A DNA stretch of 64,000 nucleotides, from positions 57,016-121,015 of the forward strand of contig NZ_JAELUH010000007.1 of NCBI RefSeq assembly GCF_016429215.1. Direction: 5' to 3'. The translations under genes and the position numbers were made by a program. Shown here piece by piece: positions 51,641-60,618 of the stretch. Source of the stretch: Herbaspirillum sp. ASV7 (GTDB lineage Bacteria > Pseudomonadota > Gammaproteobacteria > Burkholderiales > Burkholderiaceae_D). Each line of letters starts with the position of its first letter. Positions within the stretch are counted from its first letter, which is position 1. A model generated the notes under the pieces. That model did no database searches. It saw only the letters and a list, made by a program, of their open reading frames with translations, and was not told where the DNA came from.

Positions 51641-52981
51641 ATGCCCATTGCAAAATCACCGTCTGACCGGCTCGACATCGACGCCCTGTTAAGGGGCATG
51701 TTCGAGGCAGCGATTGCCATCGCTCAGCCGGCTGCACGCATTCCCCAATTTTTGCCCGAGCCGCCGCGCGGGCGCCTGATCGTGATCGGTGCCGGCAAGG
51801 CCTCGGCTGCCATGGCGCGGGCGTTTGAAGACCACTGGCCGGGCAGGATCGAGGGGCTGGTCGTGACGCGCTACGGCTATGCCGTGCCGTGCGAGCGTAT
51901 TGAGATTGTCGAGGCGGCGCACCCGGTACCCGACGAGAACGGCTTGTCGGCGGCCAAGCGCATCATGGACTTGGTGACTGGCCTCACCGAAGACGATCTG
52001 GTGGTGTGCCTCATCTCCGGAGGCGGTTCGGCCTTGCTGCCTTTGCCCATGGCTGGACTGACGCTGGCCGACAAGCAACGTATCAACCAGGCTCTGCTGG
52101 ATTGCGGCGCATCCATTTCGGAGATGAATTGTGTGCGCCGGCATCTCTCTGCGATCAAGGGGGGAAGGCTCGCCGCAGCCTGCTATCCGGCGCGCGTGCT
52201 CAATCTGCTCATTTCCGATGTCCCTGCCGATGGCGTCTACGACATCGCCTCCGGACCAACCGTGGCTGACCCGACCAGCTGTGCCGATGCGCTGGCCATC
52301 GTCGCGCGCTACGGTCTCGACTTGCCGACCCAGGCGCAGGCCATTCTTTCCGATAGCCGTACCGAGACCCCCAAGCCTGGCGACCCGCGCCTGGCCCGGG
52401 TGCAAACGCACCTGATCGCCACGCCGCAGATGGCGCTCGAAGCCGCCGCCGAATTCGCCGCCAGGCACGACGTGCCGGCGCACATCCTTTCCGATGCAGT
52501 GGAAGGCGAAGCCCGCGACGTGGGCAAGGTGATGGCCGCCATCGCGCGCCAGGTGGCGCGGGGCGACAAGCCATTCAGCACGCCCTGCGTCATTCTCTCC
52601 GGCGGTGAAACGACCGTGACCGTGCGTGGCACGGGGCGCGGCGGACGCAACGTGGAATTCCTCCTCTCCCTGGGTATCGCCTTGAACGGCGAGAAGCGCG
52701 TCCATGCGCTCGCCGGTGACACCGACGGCGTCGATGGCAGGGAAGAAATCGCCGGCGCCCTGCTGCGTCCGGACACCCTGGAGCGGGCACGTATCAAGGG
52801 CCGGCCGCCGCTGACCTGCCTGGAAAACAACGACGCCCATGGCTTCTTCCAGGTGCTGGGTGACTCCGTCATCACCGGCCCGACGATGACCAACGTGAAT
52901 GACTTCCGCGCCATCTATATCGGCGCCTCCGAGAACCAACAACCAACAGGAAATGGAGAACCCCATGCGCCGTCTGCGTAA
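51641..52981 (+). CDS. ttuD: glycerate 2-kinase/hydroxypyruvate reductase family protein TtuD
   Basis: A 446-residue MOFRL/GckA-family protein. The N-terminal DUF4147 domain contains VIGAGKASAAMARAFE (about 46-61) and LISGGGSALLPLP (about 124-136). The C-terminal MOFRL domain has LSGGETTVTVRGTGRGGRN (about 318-336). Agrobacterium TtuD was called a hydroxypyruvate reductase, but the family is mainly known as glycerate 2-kinase. That reaction would turn glycerate from TtuC into 2-phosphoglycerate. Its 3' end overlaps the pyruvate kinase gene by 17 bp. Confidence 0.9.
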   Translation: MPIAKSPSDRLDIDALLRGMFEAAIAIAQPAARIPQFLPEPPRGRLIVIGAGKASAAMARAFEDHWPGRIEGLVVTRYGYAVPCERIEIVEAAHPVPDENGLSAAKRIMDLVTGLTEDDLVVCLISGGGSALLPLPMAGLTLADKQRINQALLDCGASISEMNCVRRHLSAIKGGRLAAACYPARVLNLLISDVPADGVYDIASGPTVADPTSCADALAIVARYGLDLPTQAQAILSDSRTETPKPGDPRLARVQTHLIATPQMALEAAAEFAARHDVPAHILSDAVEGEARDVGKVMAAIARQVARGDKPFSTPCVILSGGETTVTVRGTGRGGRNVEFLLSLGIALNGEKRVHALAGDTDGVDGREEIAGALLRPDTLERARIKGRPPLTCLENNDAHGFFQVLGDSVITGPTMTNVNDFRAIYIGASENQQPTGNGEPHAPSA

Positions 52982-54383
52982 CGCAAAGATCGTCGCCACC
53001 TTAGGCCCCGCCAGCAGTGATCGGTCGACCATCAAGGCGCTGTTCGAGGCCGGCGTCGATGTGTTCCGCCTGAATTTCAGCCATGGCAGCCACGAAGACC
53101 ACCGCAAACGTCTTCAGCTGATCCGGGATATCGAAGCGGAAGTACAGCGGCCCATTGGCGTGCTGCTCGATCTGCAGGGGCCGAAGCTGCGTATCGCCAC
53201 GTTTGCCGCAGGCCCGGTACGGCTCGACGAAGGGGCGGCATTTGGCCTGGACCTGGATGCGGCAACACCGGGAACGGTCAAGCGGGTCGCGTTGCCGCAT
53301 CCGGAAATCTTCGCTGCCCTGAAGCCGGGTACCTGCCTGCTGCTCGACGATGGCCGCATTCGGCTCAGGGTCCAGCGCTGCGGGGCGGACTTCGCCGAGA
53401 CGATCGTCGAGATAGGCGGGTTGCTGTCCGAACGCAAGGGCGTGAATGTGCCGGACGTGGTGCTGCCCGTCTCGGCCATGACCGCCAAGGACCGCCGCGA
53501 CCTCGACTTCGGGCTGGAACTGGGGATCGACTGGGTCGCCTTGTCCTTCGTGCAGCGGCCTGAAGACATCCGCGAGGTGCGCGCCATCGTGGGGGAGCGT
53601 GCGGCCATCGTCGCCAAGCTGGAAAAGCCCGCCGCCATCGCGCTGCTGGACGATATCGTCGATGCCTCCGACGCCGTGATGGTGGCGCGCGGCGACCTCG
53701 GCGTGGAGCTTCCCGCCGAGCAGGTGCCGGCGCTGCAAAAGCGCATCGTACGTGCCTGCCGCAAGGCCGGAAAGCCGGTGATCGTGGCCACGCAGATGCT
53801 GGAATCCATGGTCACCGCCCCGGTCCCGACGCGCGCTGAAGCCTCCGACGTTGCCACGGCCATCTATGACGGCGCCGATGCCGTGATGCTGTCGGCCGAA
53901 TCGGCCAGCGGCGCCTGGCCGGTCGAGGCAGTGCGCACGATGGACCTCATCATCGGCCGGACCGAGGCCGACCCTTACTACCGCGAGGCGATTGCCGTCT
54001 CGCATTCGGCGCCGCGTGCCGAGTTCTCCGGCGCCATCGGCTACGCCATGCGCCATGTGGCGGCCCTGCTGAGTGCGGCGGCCACGGTGGCCTATACGAC
54101 CTCGGGCTATTCGGCGCTGCGCATGGCGCGGGAACGCCCGGCCACCCCTATTCTCGGCATGACCCCCAGCCGCGATATCGCGCGCCGCCTGGCCCTTGTC
54201 TGGGGGGTGCATGCGGTGCTCTGTCACGAGATCGTGGATGCGGGCGAGGTCAGTGAACTGGCCTGCAGGACCGTCCGTGCCGAAGGTTTTGGCAGCAGCG
54301 GCCAGACGGTGGTCATTTCAGCTGGCATGCCCTTTGGCGCGCCAGGAACAACGAATTTGCTGCGACTCGCACAAATCGCCTGA
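52965..54383 (+). CDS. ttuE: pyruvate kinase of the tartrate cluster
   Basis: A 472-residue pyruvate kinase converting PEP and ADP to pyruvate and ATP. Key segments are RLNFSHGSHEDH (about 26-37), DLQGPKLRIATF (about 66-77), the metal-binding MVARGDLGVELPAEQV (about 239-254), and TQMLESMVTAPVPTRAEASD. The ATG at 52965 has GGAG upstream and gives the family N-terminus; it lies inside the ttuD 3' end. The cluster position matches TtuE and completes tartrate to pyruvate together with cellular enolase. Confidence 0.93.
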   Translation: MRRLRNAKIVATLGPASSDRSTIKALFEAGVDVFRLNFSHGSHEDHRKRLQLIRDIEAEVQRPIGVLLDLQGPKLRIATFAAGPVRLDEGAAFGLDLDAATPGTVKRVALPHPEIFAALKPGTCLLLDDGRIRLRVQRCGADFAETIVEIGGLLSERKGVNVPDVVLPVSAMTAKDRRDLDFGLELGIDWVALSFVQRPEDIREVRAIVGERAAIVAKLEKPAAIALLDDIVDASDAVMVARGDLGVELPAEQVPALQKRIVRACRKAGKPVIVATQMLESMVTAPVPTRAEASDVATAIYDGADAVMLSAESASGAWPVEAVRTMDLIIGRTEADPYYREAIAVSHSAPRAEFSGAIGYAMRHVAALLSAAATVAYTTSGYSALRMARERPATPILGMTPSRDIARRLALVWGVHAVLCHEIVDAGEVSELACRTVRAEGFGSSGQTVVISAGMPFGAPGTTNLLRLAQIA

Positions 54384-54507
54384 GCCAGGCTCAGGCCGTC
54401 AAACGGCAGTACCGGACCAGAACAGAAGCCGTCGGCCTGCCTTGCAGGGGGCCAGAGGGCACAACAACCCAAATTTGTAACCGGACTTAAGCTCGAAGGA
54501 GGAGACA

Positions 54508-55818
54508 ATGACAACCGATATCGAAACACGCGTTTCCCGCAAACTCATGTGGCGCATCATCCCATTCGTGATGCTGCTTTATTTCATCAGTTTTCTTGAC
54601 CGGGTCAATGTTGGCTTCGCCGCCATCACGATGAACAAGGACCTGGGCCTGTCGCCGACCGCTTTCGGCCTGGGCGGAGGACTGTTCTTCATCGGCTATT
54701 TCCTGTTTGAAGTGCCGTCCAACCTGATCCTGCACAAGGTCGGCGCGCGCATCTGGATCGCGCGGGTGATGGTGACCTGGGGGCTGATCTCGGCCATCTC
54801 GGCCTTCGCCGTCGGCCCGAACAGCTTCTATGTCCTGCGCTTCATGCTGGGTGTGGCGGAGGCGGGCTTCTTCCCGGGCATCATCCTCTACCTGTCGCTG
54901 TGGTTCCCGGCCAAGCAGCGGGCAGTTGCGGCAGCCTGGTTCATGGCCGCTGCCCCCATTTCCGTTGCGCTGGGCTCGCCCCTGTCGGGCGCCATCATGC
55001 AATTGCCAGGCGTCTTTGGTCTGGCGGACTGGCAGATGCTCTACATCATCGAGGCAGCACCGGCCATCGTCCTGGGCTTTGTGGTGTTGAAGTACATGAC
55101 CGACAAGCCGGAACAGGCCGAATGGTTGCAACAGGATGAGCGGGAGTGGCTGATCGCGCGCCTGAAGGTCGAGTCCGATGCCAAGAAGGGCGGCCATGGG
55201 CATACGGCCAGCGCCTGGAGCGCATTGAAAGACCTGCGCGTCCTGGCCCTGGCGCTGATCTATTTCGGTACCTCCGCTGGCCTCTACACCCTGGGCCTGT
55301 GGGCGCCCCTGATGATCCGCGAATTCGGCTTCAGCCCGTTTGATACCGGTTTGCTAGCGGGGGTGCCAAGCGTCGTGGCGGTGGTCGCCATGGTTCTTTG
55401 GGCGCGTCATTCGGACCGCACCGGCGAGCGTACCTGGCACGTGGTCTTGCCTTGCGTGCTGGCATGCGCCGGCTTCCTGCTGGCAGGCAATGCCTCGACA
55501 GCACTGTTCGTGGTGTTGTCACTGGTCATCGTGAACGTTGGGATCAGCTCGGCCAAGGCGCCCCTGTGGGCCATGCCCAGCACCTTCCTCTCCGGTGCGG
55601 GCGCGGCGGCCGGTATTGCGATGATCAACTCGCTGGGCAATCTGGGCGGTTTCGTTGGACCGTTTGCCATCGGCTGGCTCAAGAACACGACGGGTAGCTA
55701 TACCGCGGGCTTGTATGTGGTTGCGGCATCGCTGGCGCTGTCTGCAGTCGTGACCCTGATGCTGAGCCGCCAGACGCGTCGCCCCGAAGGGGTGGCCAAG
55801 GCCAGCCATGGTCATTGA
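54508..55818 (+). CDS. ttuB: MFS transporter, TtuB-like tartrate carrier
   Basis: A 436-residue twelve-helix major facilitator of the anion:cation symporter (phthalate/tartrate permease) group. The family signature near the start is LYFISFLDRVNVGFAAI (about 23-39), and the motif after TM4 is RFMLGVAEAGFFPGIILYLS. It would import tartrate with protons. Its ribosome-binding site AAGGAGGAGACA (54496-54507) is perfectly complementary over ten bases to the 5' end of the candidate sRNA at 18344-18411. Last gene of the ttu cluster. Confidence 0.9.
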   Translation: MTTDIETRVSRKLMWRIIPFVMLLYFISFLDRVNVGFAAITMNKDLGLSPTAFGLGGGLFFIGYFLFEVPSNLILHKVGARIWIARVMVTWGLISAISAFAVGPNSFYVLRFMLGVAEAGFFPGIILYLSLWFPAKQRAVAAAWFMAAAPISVALGSPLSGAIMQLPGVFGLADWQMLYIIEAAPAIVLGFVVLKYMTDKPEQAEWLQQDEREWLIARLKVESDAKKGGHGHTASAWSALKDLRVLALALIYFGTSAGLYTLGLWAPLMIREFGFSPFDTGLLAGVPSVVAVVAMVLWARHSDRTGERTWHVVLPCVLACAGFLLAGNASTALFVVLSLVIVNVGISSAKAPLWAMPSTFLSGAGAAAGIAMINSLGNLGGFVGPFAIGWLKNTTGSYTAGLYVVAASLALSAVVTLMLSRQTRRPEGVAKASHGH

Positions 55819-55974
55819 TGGGGCGACAGGGCGTCTATTGAAGGGGTGCTAATTCGTCCAAGGTACTGGATAATTGCGCGACTGGATGGGGAGGTGGCGG
55901 CATCGGACTTCCGGTGCGATGCGTCCAACCCCATCCGGCAGGTCATCATTCGCCTTTATCTCAACAGGTATCCC

Positions 55975-56472
55975 ATGATCCATACAGCACGCGCCCTGGC
56001 TGGCGCGATATTGGCGGCCTGCGCGGTCGCCGCCACTTTTCCCCACGCGGCAGCAGCCGAGGACCTGGCCGAGGTCAGCACGGCCTTCCGCTGGCTGGGC
56101 AAGAACGACCGGGTGGTCATCGAGGCCTATGACGATCCCAAGGTTGGTGGGGTGACTTGCTATGTCTCCCGCGCCCGTACCGGTGGCGTCAAGGGCAGCG
56201 TCGGCCTGGCAGAGGACAAGTCCGAAGCCTCCATCGCCTGCCGCCAGGTGGCGCCCACGGTGCAGTTCAAGGAAAAGCTGCCGGTCCAGGAGGACGTCTT
56301 CAGCGAGCGCATGTCCATCCTCTTCAAGCGCCTGCATGTGGTACGGGTGGTCGATCCCAGGCGCAATACCCTGGTCTACCTGACCTATTCCGACAAGCTC
56401 ATCGATGGCAGCCCGATGAATGCCGTGACGGCCGTGCCGGTGTCGGCGGCTACGCCGATTCCGCTCAAATGA
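55975..56472 (+). CDS. creA: CreA family protein
   Basis: A 165-residue secreted protein with a signal peptide (1-25, ending PHAAA). The CreA core is present: FRWLGKNDRVVIEAYDDPKV, GVTCYVSRARTGGVKG, and FKRLHVVRVVDPRRNTLVYL. Two Cys residues (about 61 and 92) may form a disulfide. Function is undefined; in E. coli creA lies near creBCD, but no such genes are present here. The ATG at 55975 gives the signal peptide. Confidence 0.85.
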   Translation: MIHTARALAGAILAACAVAATFPHAAAAEDLAEVSTAFRWLGKNDRVVIEAYDDPKVGGVTCYVSRARTGGVKGSVGLAEDKSEASIACRQVAPTVQFKEKLPVQEDVFSERMSILFKRLHVVRVVDPRRNTLVYLTYSDKLIDGSPMNAVTAVPVSAATPIPLK

Positions 56473-56615
56473 ACGAAATTCACTAAATTCTTTTCGGTTT
56501 GCTTTTGCCGGCAGGCAATCGGCGGGGCGGCAGTATCCCCTGCAGCCCGCGCCCGCCCTGGCTGGACGGCGTCCTGCGGGCTTTTGCGCCTGTTTGCAAT
56601 GCGGCAAGCCCAATT

Positions 56616-56644
56616 TTGGACTATCGGCGCTTTTTGCGTATAAA
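56616..56644 (+). promoter_or_regulatory. sigma-70 promoter upstream of tig
   Basis: TTGGAC (56616-56621), a 17-bp spacer, and TATAAA (56639-56644). It lies 134 bp before the tig ATG in the 305-bp gap after creA, where no other gene is seen. Confidence 0.75.
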
Positions 56645-56777
56645 ATAGCGAGCTTTAGCGCGGCCGGGCAGGGCGCTTGTCGTCTGCAATCCATGGATCA
56701 GTTCTGCTGATCCGCTCTGATTGGGACGAAGCAGACATGCTCCGGCTTACGGAATTCTTAACATTTGGACGATTTAA

Positions 56778-58127
56778 ATGGCAACTGCAGTCGAAACCCT
56801 GAGCAAACTCGAACGTCGTATGACCCTGTCTTTCCCGCTGGCCGATGTTCAGGCTGAAGTGGAAAAGCGCCTGAAGGTGCGCGCCCGTACCGCCAAGGCG
56901 CCGGGTTTCCGTCCGGGTAAAGTGCCGATGAAGATGGTTGCCGCCCAGTTCGGCTACCAGGTCGAAACCGAAGTCCTCAACGACAAGGTCGGCCGCGCAT
57001 TCAACGACGCCGCCGTCGAGAACAACCTGCGCGTGGCAGGCTTCCCCCGTATCGAACCCAAGACCAGCGAAGAAGCCGGTGAAGGCCAACTGGCCTTCGA
57101 CGCTACCTTCGAAGTCTATCCGGAAGTCGCCGTTGGCGAGCTCTCCGGTGCCGAAGTCGAGAAGACCGTTGCATCGGTCTCCGACGCCGAAATCGACAAG
57201 ACCATCGACATCCTGCGCAAGCAACGCGTGCACTACCACGTCAAGGGCGAGCAAGGCGCGCACGGCGACGGCGGTGCCGACCAGTCGGCCCAGAACGGCG
57301 ATCGCGTGACCGTCGACTTCGTCGGCAAGATCGACGGCGTGGAATTCCAGGGCGGCAAGGCTGATGCCTTCCCGTTCGTATTGGGCGAAGGCCGCATGCT
57401 GCCGGAATTCGAAGCCGCGACCATCGGCCTGAAGGTGGGCGAGTCCAAGTCCTTCCCGCTGGCTTTCCCCGAGGATTACCACGGCAAGGATGTGGCCGGC
57501 AAGACCGCCGAGTTCACCATCACCGTCAAGAAGATCGAATGGGCGCACATGCCTGAAGTCGATGCAGTCTTCGCTCAATCCCTGGGCATCGAAGACGGCG
57601 ATCTGGCCAAGATGCGCGAAGACATCAAGAAGAACCTGGAGCGTGAAGTCACCGCCCGCACCAAGGCCAAGACCAAGGACAGCGTCATGAATGCCCTGAT
57701 CAAGGCATCCGACCTGGAAGTCCCCAAGGCCCTGATCGACCAGGACGTCGAACGTCTGGCCGAAATGGCGCGCCAGGACATGGCTCAGCGCGGCATGGAC
57801 CCCAAGGGCATGCAACTGCCCAAGGAACTGTTCACCGCCCAGGCCGAGCGCCGTGTGCGCCTGGGTCTGATCCTGGCTGAAGTGGTCAAGCAGAACAAGC
57901 TGGAAGCCACCGAAGAGCAGGTCAAGGCCCAGATCGAAGATTTCGCCCAGAGCTACGAAGATCCGCAACAAGTGCTGAAGTACTACTTCTCCGACCGTCG
58001 TCGTCTGGCTGAGGTCGAAGCTCTTGTTTTGGAAGAAAACGTCGTCAACTACGTTCTCGGCAAGGCCAAGGTCTCGGAAAAGCCGGTTGCGTTCGACGAA
58101 CTGATGGGTAATCAGGCACAAGCGTAA
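56778..58127 (+). CDS. tig: trigger factor
   Basis: A 449-residue ribosome-bound chaperone. It has an N-terminal ribosome-binding domain (the signature FR.GKVP is seen as [12 protein letters not shown], about 43-54), a central FKBP-type prolyl isomerase domain (about 168-255, [20 protein letters not shown]), and a helical C-terminal domain. A small insert ([16 protein letters not shown], about 155-170) precedes the isomerase domain. First gene of the tig-clpP-clpX-lon block. Confidence 0.97.
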   Translation: MATAVETLSKLERRMTLSFPLADVQAEVEKRLKVRARTAKAPGFRPGKVPMKMVAAQFGYQVETEVLNDKVGRAFNDAAVENNLRVAGFPRIEPKTSEEAGEGQLAFDATFEVYPEVAVGELSGAEVEKTVASVSDAEIDKTIDILRKQRVHYHVKGEQGAHGDGGADQSAQNGDRVTVDFVGKIDGVEFQGGKADAFPFVLGEGRMLPEFEAATIGLKVGESKSFPLAFPEDYHGKDVAGKTAEFTITVKKIEWAHMPEVDAVFAQSLGIEDGDLAKMREDIKKNLEREVTARTKAKTKDSVMNALIKASDLEVPKALIDQDVERLAEMARQDMAQRGMDPKGMQLPKELFTAQAERRVRLGLILAEVVKQNKLEATEEQVKAQIEDFAQSYEDPQQVLKYYFSDRRRLAEVEALVLEENVVNYVLGKAKVSEKPVAFDELMGNQAQA

Positions 58128-58178
58128 TCCGGTTTTCTCTAGTAGTATCGGAAAACTCTTACGCTTAAGGATGCATAC

Positions 58179-58805
58179 ATGACAGGTCTGATCAAGCAAT
58201 CTGCACTGGACACCCAAATGCTCGGCATGGTGCCGATGGTGATCGAGCAGAGTGGTCGCGGCGAGCGCGCCTACGATATCTATTCGCGCCTGCTGAAGGA
58301 ACGCATCATTTTCCTGGTTGGACCGGTCAATGATGCGATGGCCAACCTGATCGTCGCCCAGCTGCTGTTCCTGGAAAGCGAAAACCCGGACAAGGACATC
58401 TCCCTGTACATCAACTCGCCTGGCGGTTCGGTTTCGGCCGGCATGGCGATCTTCGACACGATGCAGTTCATCAAGCCGCAAGTGTCGACGCTGTGCACGG
58501 GCCTGGCCGCGTCCATGGGGGCTTTCCTGCTGGCTGCCGGCGCCAAGGGCAAGCGTTTCTCGCTGCCGAACTCGCGCATCATGATTCACCAGCCTCTGGG
58601 CGGCGCCCAGGGCCAGGCATCGGATATCGAGATCCAGGCGCGCGAAATCCTGTACCTGCGCGAGCGTCTCAACACCATCCTCGCTGAGAAGACCGGCCGC
58701 ACCGTCGATCAGATCAGCAAGGACACCGATCGCGACAATTTCATGTCGGCCGAGGCCGCCGCGGAATATGGCCTGATCGATCAGGTGCTGACCGAGCGCG
58801 CTTGA
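58179..58805 (+). CDS. clpP: ATP-dependent Clp protease proteolytic subunit
   Basis: A 208-residue serine protease. Catalytic Ser in [11 protein letters not shown] (about residue 111), His in [10 protein letters not shown] (about 136), Asp in [12 protein letters not shown] (about 185). It forms the tetradecameric chamber that ClpX feeds. It follows tig by 51 bp and ends before a strong terminator, which separates it from clpX. Confidence 0.97.
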   Translation: MTGLIKQSALDTQMLGMVPMVIEQSGRGERAYDIYSRLLKERIIFLVGPVNDAMANLIVAQLLFLESENPDKDISLYINSPGGSVSAGMAIFDTMQFIKPQVSTLCTGLAASMGAFLLAAGAKGKRFSLPNSRIMIHQPLGGAQGQASDIEIQAREILYLRERLNTILAEKTGRTVDQISKDTDRDNFMSAEAAAEYGLIDQVLTERA

Positions 58806-58840
58806 ACCCGAGTTGAGCGCAGCGTCGCAAGACGCGGAAA

Positions 58841-58877
58841 AAATGCCCGAACGGAATATGGTTCGGGCATTTTTTTT
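58841..58877 (+). terminator. intrinsic terminator after clpP
   Basis: Stem AAATGCCCGAAC/GTTCGGGCATTT with an 8-nt loop, then eight T residues. It implies that clpX has its own promoter; TTGATA (58929-58934) with CATATA or TATAAC 17-19 bp on is a candidate. Confidence 0.92.
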
Positions 58878-59069
58878 GGATAATTTCTGATGAAATTGGT
58901 ATAGGGCAGCTTTTTCGGCTCTATTTGCTTGATAAACCGCGACTGCACTGACATATAACGATCATGTCGCCGTCTCATGAAGCATTTTGGGGCAGTGAAC
59001 ATGACCAAGCCGTGACGAATCCGGATTTCGCGGGTATGATCGGGTCGTAACTTCTATCCTAGTAGCTCT

Positions 59070-60335
59070 ATGTCTGAGAAAAAATCTTCCAGCGGCGAAA
59101 AACTGCTTTACTGCTCCTTCTGCGGCAAGAGCCAACATGAAGTCAAGAAGCTGATTGCCGGTCCTTCAGTCTTCATCTGCGACGAGTGCATCGACCTGTG
59201 CAACGACATCATCCGTGATGAGGCTGCCAGCGTGGATTCGGTCGCGGGCGCCAAATCGGACCTGCCCACTCCCCAGGAAATCAGTGAACTGCTGGATCAG
59301 TACGTGATCGGACAGCAGACCGCCAAGCGCATCCTGTCGGTGGCGGTGTACAACCACTACAAGCGCTTGAAGCACCTGGGCAAGAAGGACGATGTCGAAC
59401 TGGCCAAGAGCAACATCCTGCTGGTCGGCCCGACGGGCTCCGGCAAGACGTTGCTGGCGCAGACACTGGCACGCATGCTGAACGTCCCCTTCGTGATCGC
59501 CGATGCGACCACGCTGACCGAAGCCGGCTATGTCGGCGAGGACGTCGAGAACATCATCCAGAAGCTGCTGCAGAACTGCAACTACGAAGTCGAGAAAGCC
59601 CAGAAGGGCATCGTCTACATCGACGAAATCGACAAGATCTCCCGCAAGTCGGATAACCCGTCGATCACCCGTGACGTCTCCGGTGAAGGCGTGCAGCAGG
59701 CGCTGCTCAAGCTCATCGAAGGCACCATGGCCTCGGTGCCGCCGCAAGGTGGTCGCAAGCATCCGAACCAGGATTTCGTGCAGATCGACACGACCAACAT
59801 CATGTTCATCTGCGGTGGCGCGTTCGACGGCCTGGCCAAGATCATCTCGGATCGCTCCGAGAAGAGCGGCATCGGCTTCTCGGCCAGCGTCAAGAGCCAG
59901 ACCCAGAAGACCAATTCGGAGGTGCTGCTCAATGCCGAGCCGGAAGACCTGGTCAAGTTCGGCCTGATCCCGGAACTGGTCGGTCGCCTGCCCGTGATCG
60001 CCACCTTGAACGAGCTGGATGAGGAAGCCCTGATCCAGATCCTGATCGAGCCCAAGAACGCCCTGGTCAAGCAATACGCCAAGCTGCTGCAGATGGAAGG
60101 CGCCGAGCTGGAAATCCGCCCGGCCGCCATGCACGCCATCGCCAAGAAGGCACTGGCGCGCAAGACCGGTGCCCGCGGCCTGCGTTCCATCCTGGAGCAT
60201 GCCCTGCTGGACGTGATGTATGAATTGCCCAGCCAGCAGAACGTGGCCAAGGTCGTCGTCGATGAAAACACCATCACCAACGGTGCCAAGCCGCTGATGA
60301 TCTATCACGACCAACCCAAGGTGTCGGGCGCCTGA
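59070..60335 (+). CDS. clpX: ATP-dependent Clp protease ATP-binding subunit ClpX
   Basis: A 421-residue AAA+ unfoldase. The N-terminal zinc domain has four Cys (YCSFCGKSQ near 15 and [10 protein letters not shown] near 40). Walker A is [12 protein letters not shown] (about 119-130), Walker B is VYIDEIDKI, and the IGF-type ClpP-docking loop is SGIGFSA (about 267). It recognises tagged substrates and delivers them to ClpP. A downstream hairpin with T-rich tail follows. Confidence 0.97.
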   Translation: MSEKKSSSGEKLLYCSFCGKSQHEVKKLIAGPSVFICDECIDLCNDIIRDEAASVDSVAGAKSDLPTPQEISELLDQYVIGQQTAKRILSVAVYNHYKRLKHLGKKDDVELAKSNILLVGPTGSGKTLLAQTLARMLNVPFVIADATTLTEAGYVGEDVENIIQKLLQNCNYEVEKAQKGIVYIDEIDKISRKSDNPSITRDVSGEGVQQALLKLIEGTMASVPPQGGRKHPNQDFVQIDTTNIMFICGGAFDGLAKIISDRSEKSGIGFSASVKSQTQKTNSEVLLNAEPEDLVKFGLIPELVGRLPVIATLNELDEEALIQILIEPKNALVKQYAKLLQMEGAELEIRPAAMHAIAKKALARKTGARGLRSILEHALLDVMYELPSQQNVAKVVVDENTITNGAKPLMIYHDQPKVSGA

Positions 60336-60467
60336 GCGCCTGCTGCCGTGCAAGAAACAGCTGGCACCGCAGAGGATGCGGCGTCGGCTGGTAGCAAGAG
60401 GCCACCCGAAGTCCGGTATCCGCAAAAGCGGTAAAATAAACCGGCGAAACCACTCTGGCTTCCATCG

Positions 60468-60509
60468 AAAAGCCACCCGGAGTTTGCACTTCGTGTGGCT
60501 TTTTATTTT
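60468..60509 (+). terminator. intrinsic terminator after clpX
   Basis: AAAAGCCAC (60468-60476) pairs with GTGGCTTTT (60495-60503) around an 18-nt loop, followed by a T-rich tail. It separates clpX from lon. Confidence 0.8.
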
Positions 60510-60618
60510 GTTGCGATCATGACAACGCGCAACCGGTGTAGAAATATTCACGCTGCCGGACTTGTGTTTTGGTCACTCGTGCCAACATCATTCACAGTAA
60601 TTTTTGATAAGGCCCGCC

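Noticed and set aside
60336..60618. Sigma-32 heat-shock promoter before lon
   Set aside because: No convincing CTTGAA with CCCCAT at proper spacing could be found by eye; only weak partial matches.
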